A stretch of DNA of 27,040 nt, taken from positions 1-27,040 of the forward strand of contig NZ_JAVERO010000018.1 of NCBI RefSeq assembly GCF_034007085.1, given 5' to 3'. The DNA comes from Castellaniella sp034007085. GTDB lineage: Bacteria; Pseudomonadota; Gammaproteobacteria; Burkholderiales; Burkholderiaceae_B. The first letter of the stretch is position 1. The number at the start of each line of letters is the position of its first letter. Of the stretch, positions 1 through 9,664 are shown piece by piece. The translations under genes and the position numbers were made by a program. The notes under the pieces were generated by a model. That model did no database searches. It was not told the origin of the DNA and saw nothing but the letters and a program-made list of their open reading frames with translations.

Positions 1-1
1 G

Positions 2-3000
2 CAGGGTGGCCGCCCGGGGGTGCCATCCGTGGCGGGTTTTGCAGAGGATTTCCAGGTCCGCGCTGCGTTCAGCGCCACCATGAAATGCACGCGCACCAAC
101 GCGCAGGCGCCCTGTTCACCGTTATTCCCCATCGTCGTGGATTTTTCCAGGCCCGTGCCCCGGGACCAGGCCGCGCGGATCACGTTGCAGGGCCTGCAGG
201 GGCCGCACCCGGCGCAGCAGTTTGCTCCTGGGGGAGCGGACCCAGCGGATGAGGCGATCGAGACGCTGCAGTTCGATCCTCCGTTCGAAGAGCTGTCCAC
301 GCTCACGCTGTCCGTGCCGGATGGGCTGCGCGACGAACTGGGATTGACCCTGAGCAATGCCGATCGTTTTCCCCTGGCCATCCAGATGGATGCCATGCCG
401 CCGCTGGTGAAATTCGCATCCGGCGAATTTGGTATTGTCGAACGTTTTGCCGAAGGGGCGCCCGGCCAGGATCGGCCCGTGCTGGCGCCGCTGGCCTTGC
501 GCCGGGTGGGGCCGCAGTTGCAGACCCGGGATCTCGTTCTGTCCGCAGGCCAGCTCAGCGATCAGGTGATCACGGACGACGTCCAGGCGCTGCAATGGTA
601 TGCCCGAGTGGCGAATCTCCAGGATGGCCGGCTGACGGCAGGCCAGTTTGCCGACCGGTTGGCGCTGCGCCCACTGCGGGACGCGCGCGCAGGAGAGCCG
701 TTCATCGACGTGCGGTCGCGCTCAGTGTTCGGCCCCCGGGATGCCGTCGAGACGTTGACGCTGCCGGGTGTCCAGGATGCCGAGGGCAAGGACATCGAAC
801 TGGTCGGCATTCCCCTGACCAAGCCGGGCCTGCATGTGCTGGAGGTCGCGTCTCCTCGGCTGGGATCCGCCTTGCTGGATCGCCCGGACGCGGCGCCGGA
901 TGATCCGGTCATGCATGTGCGTTCGGCGCTGTTGGTGACGAATCTGGCTGTTCACGTGAAGGCCGGGCGGGATGACACCCTGGTCTGGGTGACCTCGCTG
1001 GATCGGGGCCAGCCGGTCGCAGGCGCACGGGTGGCCGTGCTCGATTGCGAGGGACGGCGCTTGCTGGATGGACAAACCAATGCGCAAGGTCTGTGGCATG
1101 TGGATACGCCCGTGCCGACGGACAGGTATTGCGAAGGCACGGGGCAGTCGGGGGTATTTGTCACGGCACGCCTTGCCGCCGACCATCCCCAGGCGCATGG
1201 CCAGGCAGACTTTTCTTTTGCCTGGTCCAGCTGGGATCGGGGTATCGAACCCTGGCGTTTCAATGTGCCGGTGAACCGTTCCCGGGACCCTGACCTGGTG
1301 GCCCATGCGGTGCTGGATCGCACCCTGTTGCGGGCGGGCGAAACCGTCTCCATGAAACTGTTTTTGCGCCGCCTGAACCGCGACGGGGTGGACAATTTGC
1401 CGGTTGATCGGCTGCCGGCTCAGGCGCGGCTGGTGCACGACGGTTCGGGCGATGCCCAGATGCTGGCACTGGACTGGCAGACCACCCCCAGCGGCGGGCA
1501 GTATGCGCTGCTGGACTACACGATCCCCCGTACTGCCCATCTGGGCACGTATTCGATCGAATTGCAGCCGTCAGCGGGCCAGTCGGCCGATGACTGGACC
1601 CCCTGGCTGCATGCCGGCGATTTCCGGGTTGAATCGTTCAAGCTGCCCTTGCTGACAGGATCGCTGAAGATCGCCGGAGACGCTGCGCAGGGGGCTGGGC
1701 CGTTGGTGGCGCCGCAGTCAGTGCGCGCCGATCTGCAACTGTCCTGGATTTCAGGTGGGCCGGCGCGCGATGTGCCTGCGACGTTGTCGGCCATGGCGCA
1801 GCCCCTGATCCCCAGTTTTTCCGGCTACGAGGATTTCAGCTTTGGTTTGCAGCAGACTGATGACGCAGAGGATATGGACGCCAGCGCGGCTGAATCCGCA
1901 GACGCGGCTGCCTCCGACCTGCGACGCCTGATCCTGGATCGGCGTGCGTTGCGCCTGGACGGGCAGGGGGGCGCGCGGATCGATTTGACGGATCTGCCGC
2001 GCCCATCCGAACCCCAGTCCTGGCTGTTCGAGGCAGCCTTCACCGATCCTGCCGGCGAGATCCAGACGCTGGCCCAGACGGCGCAGGTCTGGCCTGCGGC
2101 GGTGGTGGTGGGCCTGCGGGCAGGGCGCTGGGTGTCGCAAGGGGAACAGGCCCGTGTCACGCTGTTGGCGCTGGATACGGCCGGGCGGCCACAGGCCGGC
2201 GTGCCGGTTCAGCTGGATGGCCGGGCTCGCACGACCTACAGCACCCGCAAGCGCTTGGTGGGCGGGTTCTATGCCTATGATTCCCATGAACAGCTGGCTT
2301 CCCTGGGCACGTTGTGCCAGGGCAGGACGGATGCGCAAGGCCAGTTGGAATGTGTGCTCAAACTGGACCGGACCGGACGGGTCGAGTTGTTTGCCCAGGC
2401 CCAGGATGCGCAGTCGCGTGTGTCGCGTGCTTCGGATTCGATCTGGGTGTGGGGGGGCGAAGCCTGGTTTGGCGATGGGAATGACGATCGGATCGACGTG
2501 ATTCCAGCCAAGGCCGACTACAAGCCTGGCGAGACCGCTGAATTCACTGTACGCATGCCGTTTCGTCAGGCGCGTGCGCTGGTGGCCCTGGAGCGCGAGG
2601 GCGTGCTGGAAACGCATGTGGTCGATCTGGACGGTGACGAGCCCATCGTACGTCTGCCTGTGCGGGCAGACTGGGGGCCAAATGTCTATGTCTCCGTGCT
2701 GGCTGTGCGCGGCCGCATCCGCCAAGTGCCCTGGACATCGTTTTTCGATTGGGGCTGGCGTCATCCGCTGGACTGGATGGAGGCCCGTTCCGGTCAGGTG
2801 GGTGATGCGCCCGAACCCACGGGTCTGATCGATCTTGCCAAACCGGCATTCCGCTTTGGCTTGGCAAGCATCCGGGTCCAGAGCGAGGCCGACCGCCTGC
2901 AGGTCAAGGTGGAAGCTGATCGGGATACCTATCAGGTACGCCAGCATGCCAAAGTCCGCATCCAGGCAAACCGCCCGGACGGCAAACCCGCCGCCGGCGC

Positions 3001-5299
3001 TGGCGTGGCCTTTGTCGCGGTGGACGAGGCCTTGCTGGAATTGCGCGCCAACGCCAGCTGGGATTTGCTGCAGGCGATGCGCGTGGAGCGTGACTATGGC
3101 GTGGAGACGGCCACAGGGCAGGGACAGGTCGTTGGGCGTCGTCACTATGGCCGCAAGGCAGTGGCGGCCGGTGGCGGTGGTGGCTTCAACGCCACGCGGG
3201 AACTGTTCGACACGCGTCTGCTGTGGCGCGGCGACCTGACGCTGGATGCGCAGGGGCAGGCCACGCTGGATGTGCCCTTGAACGATGCCTTGACGCGCTT
3301 TCGTCTGGTGGCGATCGTTGACCAGGGTTCAGGACTGTTCGGGACGGGGCATACCGACATCGTCAGCACCCAGGATCTGCAAGTGGTGTCGGGGTTGCCC
3401 CAGGTGGCGCGTGAAGGTGACCACTACGAGGCGCGCGCGACGGTGCGCAATCGCACGGATCGGGTGATGGCGCTTGCGCTGTCGGCAAGCGTGGCGCAGG
3501 CCGACGGGGCCGGGCAGACCTTGCCTGGGCAGACGGTGCGGCTTGAACCGGGCGCAGCGCAGACCGTGGCCTGGCCGGTCACGGCGCCGCGCTTGTCTGG
3601 CCAGTCGGAAAGCGGGATGCTGGGCTGGCGCTTCGAAGCACGCACGACCGAGGGCGAGGCGGCATCAGACCGGATCGAGGTGGCGCAGACACTGCTGCCG
3701 GCGGTGCCGCTGGCGGTGCGCCAGGCCATGCTGCTGAAGATCGTGGATGCTGCGCCGCAGCAGATCGAGGTAGGCGCGCCAGAGCGGGCACTGCGCGATG
3801 CGGCTGGCCTGCCGCGCGGCGGTATCCAGGTCAGCCTGCAATCCAGCCTGGCGGGTTCCCTGCCGGGTGTGCGCGCCTGGCTGGATGCCTATCCCTATAC
3901 CTGCGTCGAACAGTTGGGCGCCAAGGCGCTGGGGCGGCGCGATCCGGCGGCCTGGGCGGCGTTGATCAAGCGCTTGCCTGACTACCAGACCGAGTCCGGC
4001 CTGTTGTCGTATTTCCCGGGTGGCCGCGGCAGTGTGGTCCTGACGGCGTATCTGCTGGAGATCGTCACGCGGGCTGCGGACAGTGCCTATGGCCTGCCCG
4101 GCGAGATCCGCGAGGGCATGCTGGCTGCCTTGCAGGACTATGTGTTCGGGCGCCTGAAAGAGGATGGCTGGGCGCCTGCGCGGGATGCATTCTGGCGCAA
4201 GCTGATTGCCGTGGATGCGCTGGCGCTGGCTGGCGCCTGGCAGCCCGGCATGTTGGACAGTGTTGCGCTGGAGGTGGACGACTGGCCAACCCCGGCGGTG
4301 GTGACCTGGCTGTCGATTCTGCGGCATGTGCCGGACCTGTCAGGTCGCGAGGCGCTGTTGGCACGGGCCGAGGCCGTATTGCGTGCGCGGCTGTCGCGCC
4401 ATGGGGCCGGGCTGGTGCTGGCGGACGAGACGGTGGATGCGGGCTGGTGGTTGATGAGCAATCCTGCCACGGTCCAGGCCCGTTTGCTGATGAGCGTGCT
4501 GGATCGCCCCGGCTGGCGGGCGGATGTACCGCTGCTGTTGAACGGTTTGCTGTCGCTGCAGCGCAAGGGGGCCTGGTCCACGACCACGGCCAATGTGCTG
4601 GGTTCTCTGGCCGTGGGGCAGTTCGCACGCGCCGTGGAAACCGATGTGGGCAAGGGATCGGTGCGCCTGGCGCTGCCTCCCTCAGAGCCCGTCGTGCTGC
4701 CCTGGGGTGATATGCCTCATGCCGACGGTGTGCGCCGTCAGTCCCTGGATCTGCCTTGGCCGCCTGACGGCAAGGGCACGCTGGATATCACGCAGCAAGG
4801 GCAGGGGATTGGTTGGGCCACGGTTGTGGCGCGTGCGGCTGTACCCTTGACACAGGCTGTGGATGCCGGCCTGAAGATCGAGCGCACCGTCATCCCGGTG
4901 TCTCGGGCATATCCCGAGCGCTGGTCGGTGGGCGATGTCTACCGCGTGCGCCTGCGCGTCCGGGCTCAGGAACCATTGGTCTGGGCCGTGATCAGTGACC
5001 CGGTGCCGGCGGGGGCTTCCATTCTGGGCGGTGGGCTGGGGCGGGATTCCAGCCTGGCGGTTGCGGGTGAACGCCAGGATCACGGGTGGGACCAGCCCAG
5101 TTTCGTGGAGCGCGATGCTGGGGTGTTCCGGGCCTACTACGAGGTCATGGAAGCCGGTGAGCGCACGCTGGAATACACCGTGCGGCTGAACGTGCCCGGG
5201 GATTATCAATTGCCACCCACGCACGCCGAGGCTTTGTACCAGCCGGATGTCTTCGGCGAAGCCCCCAATGCGCCCTTGCGGGTGGAGTCCCAGCCCTGA
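2..5299 (+). CDS. yfhM: Alpha-2-macroglobulin family protein (YfhM-like), 5' end cut by window
   Basis: Large periplasmic or lipid-anchored bacterial alpha-2-macroglobulin, thought to trap proteases that breach the outer membrane. The reading frame is open to the left edge. A GTG at 20 could start it, but no signal peptide or lipobox is visible, so the true start very likely lies upstream. About 1,760 residues are visible (E. coli YfhM is about 1,650 in full). Seen in order: repeated beta-rich MG-like domains, an MG2-like stretch with the 'R-AGE' type motif (about residue 440), the A2M domain near 1060-1120 including a five-glycine run, then a thioester motif CVEQ with Cys at about residue 1295 (3902-3904) followed by an alpha-helical TED-like region. 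Cys and Gln are both kept, so thioester chemistry should be possible. Its TGA overlaps the next ATG by one base, as in the yfhM-pbpC pair of E. coli. Confidence 0.9.
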   Translation, partial: QGGRPGVPSVAGFAEDFQVRAAFSATMKCTRTNAQAPCSPLFPIVVDFSRPVPRDQAARITLQGLQGPHPAQQFAPGGADPADEAIETLQFDPPFEELSTLTLSVPDGLRDELGLTLSNADRFPLAIQMDAMPPLVKFASGEFGIVERFAEGAPGQDRPVLAPLALRRVGPQLQTRDLVLSAGQLSDQVITDDVQALQWYARVANLQDGRLTAGQFADRLALRPLRDARAGEPFIDVRSRSVFGPRDAVETLTLPGVQDAEGKDIELVGIPLTKPGLHVLEVASPRLGSALLDRPDAAPDDPVMHVRSALLVTNLAVHVKAGRDDTLVWVTSLDRGQPVAGARVAVLDCEGRRLLDGQTNAQGLWHVDTPVPTDRYCEGTGQSGVFVTARLAADHPQAHGQADFSFAWSSWDRGIEPWRFNVPVNRSRDPDLVAHAVLDRTLLRAGETVSMKLFLRRLNRDGVDNLPVDRLPAQARLVHDGSGDAQMLALDWQTTPSGGQYALLDYTIPRTAHLGTYSIELQPSAGQSADDWTPWLHAGDFRVESFKLPLLTGSLKIAGDAAQGAGPLVAPQSVRADLQLSWISGGPARDVPATLSAMAQPLIPSFSGYEDFSFGLQQTDDAEDMDASAAESADAAASDLRRLILDRRALRLDGQGGARIDLTDLPRPSEPQSWLFEAAFTDPAGEIQTLAQTAQVWPAAVVVGLRAGRWVSQGEQARVTLLALDTAGRPQAGVPVQLDGRARTTYSTRKRLVGGFYAYDSHEQLASLGTLCQGRTDAQGQLECVLKLDRTGRVELFAQAQDAQSRVSRASDSIWVWGGEAWFGDGNDDRIDVIPAKADYKPGETAEFTVRMPFRQARALVALEREGVLETHVVDLDGDEPIVRLPVRADWGPNVYVSVLAVRGRIRQVPWTSFFDWGWRHPLDWMEARSGQVGDAPEPTGLIDLAKPAFRFGLASIRVQSEADRLQVKVEADRDTYQVRQHAKVRIQANRPDGKPAAGAGVAFVAVDEALLELRANASWDLLQAMRVERDYGVETATGQGQVVGRRHYGRKAVAAGGGGGFNATRELFDTRLLWRGDLTLDAQGQATLDVPLNDALTRFRLVAIVDQGSGLFGTGHTDIVSTQDLQVVSGLPQVAREGDHYEARATVRNRTDRVMALALSASVAQADGAGQTLPGQTVRLEPGAAQTVAWPVTAPRLSGQSESGMLGWRFEARTTEGEAASDRIEVAQTLLPAVPLAVRQAMLLKIVDAAPQQIEVGAPERALRDAAGLPRGGIQVSLQSSLAGSLPGVRAWLDAYPYTCVEQLGAKALGRRDPAAWAALIKRLPDYQTESGLLSYFPGGRGSVVLTAYLLEIVTRAADSAYGLPGEIREGMLAALQDYVFGRLKEDGWAPARDAFWRKLIAVDALALAGAWQPGMLDSVALEVDDWPTPAVVTWLSILRHVPDLSGREALLARAEAVLRARLSRHGAGLVLADETVDAGWWLMSNPATVQARLLMSVLDRPGWRADVPLLLNGLLSLQRKGAWSTTTANVLGSLAVGQFARAVETDVGKGSVRLALPPSEPVVLPWGDMPHADGVRRQSLDLPWPPDGKGTLDITQQGQGIGWATVVARAAVPLTQAVDAGLKIERTVIPVSRAYPERWSVGDVYRVRLRVRAQEPLVWAVISDPVPAGASILGGGLGRDSSLAVAGERQDHGWDQPSFVERDAGVFRAYYEVMEAGERTLEYTVRLNVPGDYQLPPTHAEALYQPDVFGEAPNAPLRVESQP

Positions 5300-7608
5300 T
5301 GGCGCGAGCGCGTCGGACGGGTCGGTCGCGCTATGGGGCCAGGCGGGTTGCCGCCTGGTTGCCAGGGCTGATCCTGATTCTGGCGCAGATTTCGCCGCTT
5401 CAGGCGCGGGCCTGGGCGTGGACGGACGGCGCTCCGCCGGACTATGCCGCAGTCCGGGCGGACTGGCGCGCTTCGGATGTGCGGCTGCTGGCTGCGGATG
5501 GGCGGGAACTGCAGCGCCTGCGCACGGATTTTTCCAGCCGGCGTGGCGACTGGGTGCCTCTGGCTGAAATCTCGTCTGCCCTGCAGCGGGCCGTGGTGGT
5601 ATCCGAAGATCGCCGCTTCTACGAGCATGGCGGGGTGGACTGGCTGGCGAGCGCTGCGGCGGCCTGGTCGTCCGCCTGGGGTGACGGCGTGCGAAGGGGC
5701 GCTTCGACCCTGAGCATGCAGTTGGTGGCACTGCTGGATCCTGCTTTGCGGCGTGGGCAGGGCGGCAGAAGCGTGCTGCAGAAGATCGATCAGATGCGGG
5801 CAGCCAGGGTGCTTGAATCCCGCTGGTCGAAAGCCGACATTCTGGAGGCTTATCTGAATCTGGCTGCCTGGCGTGGTGAACTGGTCGGGGTCGATGCGCT
5901 GTCGCGCGTGATGTTCCAGAAACACGCCTCGGGCCTGACGCTGCGCGAAGCCGCGTTGGCAGCGGTGCTGCTGCGCGGCCCGAATGCGCCATTGCCGACC
6001 TTGGTGCAGCGCGGCTGCAGCCTGTTGCGTGAACTGGGCCGGCCCGAAGAATGCCGGGGCTTGCGGACGTTCATGCTGACGGCCTTGTCGCGTGTGCGTG
6101 AAACGCGTTTCGATGCGCCGGCCTGGGCGCCGCACTGGGCCCGCTTGTCATGGGATGCTGGGCAGGCCGACGGGCGTGGCGAGATCCGCTCGACGCTGGA
6201 TCATGATTTGCAGGTGGCGGCGGTGCGCGCCGTGCGTCAGCACCTGGATGAGTTGCGCGGCACCGGGGTGACCGATGCGGCCGTGGTGGTGCTGGACAAC
6301 CGCAGCGGTGCCGTGCTGGCCTATGTGGGCTCGTCGGGCGCGCTGTCCGAGGCGGCTGCGGTGGACCACGCGCGCGCCATCCGCCAGGCCGGTTCCACCC
6401 TGAAGCCGTTTCTGTATGGGCTGGCGCTGGATCAGGGGCGCCTGACAGCCGCTTCCTTGCTCGATGACAGCCCGGTGGGCCTGGACGGCGGCAGCGGGCT
6501 TTATATGCCGGACAATTACGACCATCGGTTCAGCGGCTGGGTCAGTGCTCGCACGGCGCTGGCATCTTCCCTGAACATACCGGCCGTGCGTGTGCTGATG
6601 CAGGTCGGTCCCGAAACACTGGCCAATCGCCTGGTTGCCCTGGGTCTGCCGCTGACCCAGGGTGGGGACTATTACGGCTACAGCCTGGCGTTGGGCTCTG
6701 CGGACGTGACGCTGCTGTCCCTGACCAACGCCTACCGGGCATTGGCGCGCGGAGGCGACTATGCACCGGTGAATTTCCGGGCACGGCCCGGCGCCGGGGC
6801 GCAGACGGGAGTCCGGCTGTATTCTCCCGAAGCCGCCTGGATCGTGGGCGACATGCTGGCCGACCGCACTGCGCGCGCCCGGACTTTTGGACTGGACAGT
6901 CCATTGACCACACGGTTCTGGACCGCAGTGAAGACCGGCACCAGCCGCGATATGCGCGACAACTGGTGCGCCGGGTGGTCGGTGGACTACACGGTCGGTG
7001 TCTGGGTGGGCAACAGCGCCGGCGCCAGCATGCGCGGTGTGTCGGGGGTCAGCGGCGCCTGCCCCATCTGGCACGACATGTTTGACCAGCTCTACCGGAA
7101 CCGTGTCCCTGCATCGCCGCCCAGACCGCCAGGGGTCGAAGCGCGCACGATCGTCTTCGGCGGGGGGCTGGAGCCCGCGCGGACCGAATATTTTCTGGGG
7201 GACACTGCTCAGGCCCGGTTTGCGCCACCAGACGGACGCGGTCATCATGGCCGGCCGCGCATTGCCGAACCTGTGGATGGTACCCTTCTGGCGCTGGACC
7301 CCGATATCCCCTGGGATCGGCAGCGCCTGCGCCTGCGGGCTGTGGATGCAGGCGGACGCCCTGTGCCCGGCGCCCGCTGGTTCCTGGATGGCAAGCCCTA
7401 TGGCGAGGAACCCGCGCCGGACTGGGCGCCTCGGTCGGGCACGCATGTATTCGAACTGCGGGACGCGCGCGGCGTGTTGCTGGATCGGGCCAGGGTGATC
7501 GTTCGAGGCGGGCGCTTCGCGGTTGGCGCAGCGGGTCCTGGCCAGAGGGGCGGTTCTGCTGCCAGCCTGGATGTGCGATCCCTGCCTGGCCCGCAGGAAC
7601 GGCAGTGA
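5299..7608 (+). CDS. pbpC: Penicillin-binding protein 1C, bifunctional peptidoglycan synthase
   Basis: Class A PBP that polymerises glycan strands (GT51 glycosyltransferase) and carries a transpeptidase domain in the periplasm. A hydrophobic N-terminal segment (about residues 15-35) serves as membrane anchor. The GT51 motif EDRRFYEHGG holds the catalytic Glu at about residue 103, and RGASTLSMQ follows. The transpeptidase motifs are complete: S-T-L-K with Ser at about 366, S-S-L-N near 428, and KTGTS starting at about 545. The last ~100 residues match the PBP1C-specific C-terminal domain (BiPBP_C). Length is 769 residues against 770 for E. coli PBP1C. The ATG overlaps the stop of the A2M gene (TGATG), so translation is probably coupled and the two proteins probably work together in wall repair or defence. 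Confidence 0.95.
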   Translation: MARARRTGRSRYGARRVAAWLPGLILILAQISPLQARAWAWTDGAPPDYAAVRADWRASDVRLLAADGRELQRLRTDFSSRRGDWVPLAEISSALQRAVVVSEDRRFYEHGGVDWLASAAAAWSSAWGDGVRRGASTLSMQLVALLDPALRRGQGGRSVLQKIDQMRAARVLESRWSKADILEAYLNLAAWRGELVGVDALSRVMFQKHASGLTLREAALAAVLLRGPNAPLPTLVQRGCSLLRELGRPEECRGLRTFMLTALSRVRETRFDAPAWAPHWARLSWDAGQADGRGEIRSTLDHDLQVAAVRAVRQHLDELRGTGVTDAAVVVLDNRSGAVLAYVGSSGALSEAAAVDHARAIRQAGSTLKPFLYGLALDQGRLTAASLLDDSPVGLDGGSGLYMPDNYDHRFSGWVSARTALASSLNIPAVRVLMQVGPETLANRLVALGLPLTQGGDYYGYSLALGSADVTLLSLTNAYRALARGGDYAPVNFRARPGAGAQTGVRLYSPEAAWIVGDMLADRTARARTFGLDSPLTTRFWTAVKTGTSRDMRDNWCAGWSVDYTVGVWVGNSAGASMRGVSGVSGACPIWHDMFDQLYRNRVPASPPRPPGVEARTIVFGGGLEPARTEYFLGDTAQARFAPPDGRGHHGRPRIAEPVDGTLLALDPDIPWDRQRLRLRAVDAGGRPVPGARWFLDGKPYGEEPAPDWAPRSGTHVFELRDARGVLLDRARVIVRGGRFAVGAAGPGQRGGSAASLDVRSLPGPQERQ

Positions 7609-7662
7609 TTCCGCTGGCGCACTACGACGAGTCTGATGCTTGAGACTGAAAGGAGATTGGGT

Positions 7663-8229
7663 ATGCACGGATGCAAACCATGGATGAAGACGCTGGCCGG
7701 TGTCGCCTTGACGGTGCTGGCGGGTTGCCAGACACCGCCCGGATCGCGCAGCACGCCGGATGCTCCGGCGGCGCCAGTGGCTGTGCCGCAGGCGGTCGGG
7801 CCGCAGCCGGTCATCACCGAAAACCGGCAGGCGCTGGACTTGCGGGTGTTTCTGGCCGACATCCGGTCGCGCCCCGGCTGGATGCCGGTCCCCCTGAAAC
7901 CATCCGGCATGTTGTATGTGCGGCCTGAGGCGCTCATCAACCGTGCCGATCTGATTGGTATCCAGTCGGCCACCGACCAGAAGGGCGATGGCGTCCTGGT
8001 GCTGGTCCTGAGCGACGATGGCTTGCGCAAACTGCGCGAGGCGACTGCGGCCAATCCAGGGCTGCGCCTGGCGCTGGTCGTGGGGCATACCATGCTGGCC
8101 GCGCCGAGCTATGCCGCACCGATCACCCAGCAGCAACTGGCCTTTGGAGTAGGCTCGGCGCGCAATGCCGAACTGGCCGCACGCTCGGTCGCCGGGGTCG
8201 AGGCCGCACCCGCTGCGGACGGGTTCTGA
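7663..8229 (+). CDS. Small lipoprotein with a SecD P1-head-like domain
   Basis: Predicted 188-residue lipoprotein. I chose the ATG at 7663 because AAGGAGA at 7650-7656 sits six bases ahead; an earlier in-frame ATG at 7636 lacks such a site. Residues 1-22 form a signal peptide ending in the lipobox L-A-G-C (Cys22). The mature part starts with a Pro/Ala-rich linker. The C-terminal ~100 residues (VLVLVLSDDG..., LRLALVVGHT, then AAPSYAAPITQQQ and a G-x-GSARNAELAARS helix) resemble the P1 head subdomain of SecD/SecDF. That domain likeness is my reading by eye and is unproven. It lies 54 bases after pbpC on the same strand and before the terminator at 8257, so it is probably the last gene of the A2M-PBP1C operon. 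The protein has no membrane segments and cannot be a translocase subunit by itself. Confidence 0.8.
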   Translation: MHGCKPWMKTLAGVALTVLAGCQTPPGSRSTPDAPAAPVAVPQAVGPQPVITENRQALDLRVFLADIRSRPGWMPVPLKPSGMLYVRPEALINRADLIGIQSATDQKGDGVLVLVLSDDGLRKLREATAANPGLRLALVVGHTMLAAPSYAAPITQQQLAFGVGSARNAELAARSVAGVEAAPAADGF

Positions 8230-8256
8230 AACAGGGGCTCAGGCCGCCAGGGGATT

Positions 8257-8279
8257 CGCGCATGGCGCGTTGTTTTTTT
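8257..8279 (+). terminator. Intrinsic terminator after the A2M-pbpC-lipoprotein operon
   Basis: Inverted repeat CGCGC (8257-8261) / GCGCG (8265-8269) with a three-base loop, followed after TTG by seven T residues (8273-8279). It lies 28 bases after the lipoprotein stop. The stem is short (5 bp) but all G-C. Confidence 0.6.
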
Positions 8280-8368
8280 GATGCGGATGGCGTGGTGCCG
8301 GAGATTTTGCTTGCGCGTCTGTCGAGCGATCGGTAAAAATCTACGCATTGCGTATACAGGAGCCGGCC

Positions 8369-9661
8369 GTGGCGATTTCCCAGCAAGTCTTTTTGCGCGA
8401 CGCGATGCGCCGCCTGAACCTGACCCGCGACGTGTTCGCGGCCCGTATTGGCGTCAAACGTCGTGCCCTGGATACCTGGTTACTGCCGGAAGGCTCCCAG
8501 GAAGCCCGCTCCATGCCGGAAGTCGTCGCACGCTTTGTCACCGAGATCGTGGAAAATGGCGCGCTGCTGGAAAAATATGCGCAAAGCGCACAGTCAGGCC
8601 CTTTGCGCGACCGGATCGCGGTCAATAACAAGCATCAGTTGTTGTCCGTGGATCAGTTCACGCGTGAATCGGTCGAAGAACTGTTCCGGGTGGCCGATCT
8701 GATGCAGCCGATTGCGCGGCGGCAGAAAGTGTCCCGCGTGCTCGAAGGCGCTGTGCTGGGCAATCTGTTCTTCGAGGCCAGCACGCGCACGCGGGTCAGT
8801 TTCGGTGCGGCTTTTTGCCGGCTGGGCGGCTCGGTCTGCGACACCACGGGATTCACGTTCTCGTCCATGGCCAAGGGGGAATCCATCTATGACACCAGTC
8901 GTGTGATGAGTGGCTATGTGGATGCCATGGTGATCCGCCATCCGGAAAAAGGCTCCGTGGCCGAATTCGCTGCTGCGACCAACATCCCCGTGGTCAACGG
9001 TGGCGATGGCGCGGGCGAACACCCCAGCCAGGCATTGCTGGATCTCTACACCATCCTCACGGAATTCTCACGCCTGGGCAAGTTGCTGGATGGTGCGCAC
9101 ATCGTCATGGCGGGGGACTTGAAATATGGCCGGACAGTGCATTCTCTGATCAAGCTGCTGGCCCTGTATCGCGGCATGAAATTCACCCTGGTATCCCCGC
9201 CGGGCCTGGAAATGCCGGAACATCTGCTGGATCAGGCTGGCCGTAACGGCCATGTGATCGAACAGACCCACGACCTGGCCGCTGGCTTGAAAGGGGCGGA
9301 TGTGGTCTACGCCACCCGGGTACAGAAAGAGCGGTTTTCGGGCGAGAATCTGGAAGGCTATTCGGCGGATTTCCAGGTCAACAAGGCAATCGTGGATGCT
9401 TGCTGCGGCCCGGACACGATCGTCATGCACCCTTTGCCGCGCGACAGCCGCGATGGCGCCAATGACCTCAGCACAGACCTGAATCACGATCCGCGCCTGG
9501 CGATCTTTCGCCAGACGGACAACGGCATTCCAGTGCGCATGGCGATCTTTGCCGTGCTGATGGGGGTCGAAAGCCTGGTGCAGCATTCGTTGCGCGATGT
9601 GACCTGGGCGCCACCGTCCCACATCGGGCCCGACGACTGCGTGTTCCACGGGCTTGATTGA
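8369..9661 (+). CDS. pyrB: Aspartate carbamoyltransferase with N-terminal HTH-like extension
   Basis: Catalyses carbamoyl phosphate + L-aspartate to N-carbamoyl-L-aspartate, the committed step of pyrimidine synthesis. The preferred start is GTG 8369 (430 residues), with AGGAG at 8358-8362; a TTG at 8348 is in frame but has no site. ATCase signatures: S-T-R-T-R (Ser at about 138) for carbamoyl phosphate, the SSMAKGES loop, EHPSQALLDLYT, GDLKYGRTVHSL, and HPLPR at about 354. These separate it from ornithine carbamoyltransferase. Plain catalytic chains are about 310 residues, so this one has ~100 extra at the N-terminus. Residues ~8-45 look like a helix-turn-helix of the XRE type. Related long ATCases occur in Burkholderiales, as I recall. 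No pyrI or pyrC adjoins it. It may be a second, non-housekeeping copy. Confidence 0.9.
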   Translation: MAISQQVFLRDAMRRLNLTRDVFAARIGVKRRALDTWLLPEGSQEARSMPEVVARFVTEIVENGALLEKYAQSAQSGPLRDRIAVNNKHQLLSVDQFTRESVEELFRVADLMQPIARRQKVSRVLEGAVLGNLFFEASTRTRVSFGAAFCRLGGSVCDTTGFTFSSMAKGESIYDTSRVMSGYVDAMVIRHPEKGSVAEFAAATNIPVVNGGDGAGEHPSQALLDLYTILTEFSRLGKLLDGAHIVMAGDLKYGRTVHSLIKLLALYRGMKFTLVSPPGLEMPEHLLDQAGRNGHVIEQTHDLAAGLKGADVVYATRVQKERFSGENLEGYSADFQVNKAIVDACCGPDTIVMHPLPRDSRDGANDLSTDLNHDPRLAIFRQTDNGIPVRMAIFAVLMGVESLVQHSLRDVTWAPPSHIGPDDCVFHGLD

Positions 9662-9664
9662 TTG

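Noticed and set aside
1751..3145. 464-codon minus-strand frame inside the A2M gene
   Set aside because: Antisense shadow; the plus-strand frame is continuous with A2M domains and the thioester.
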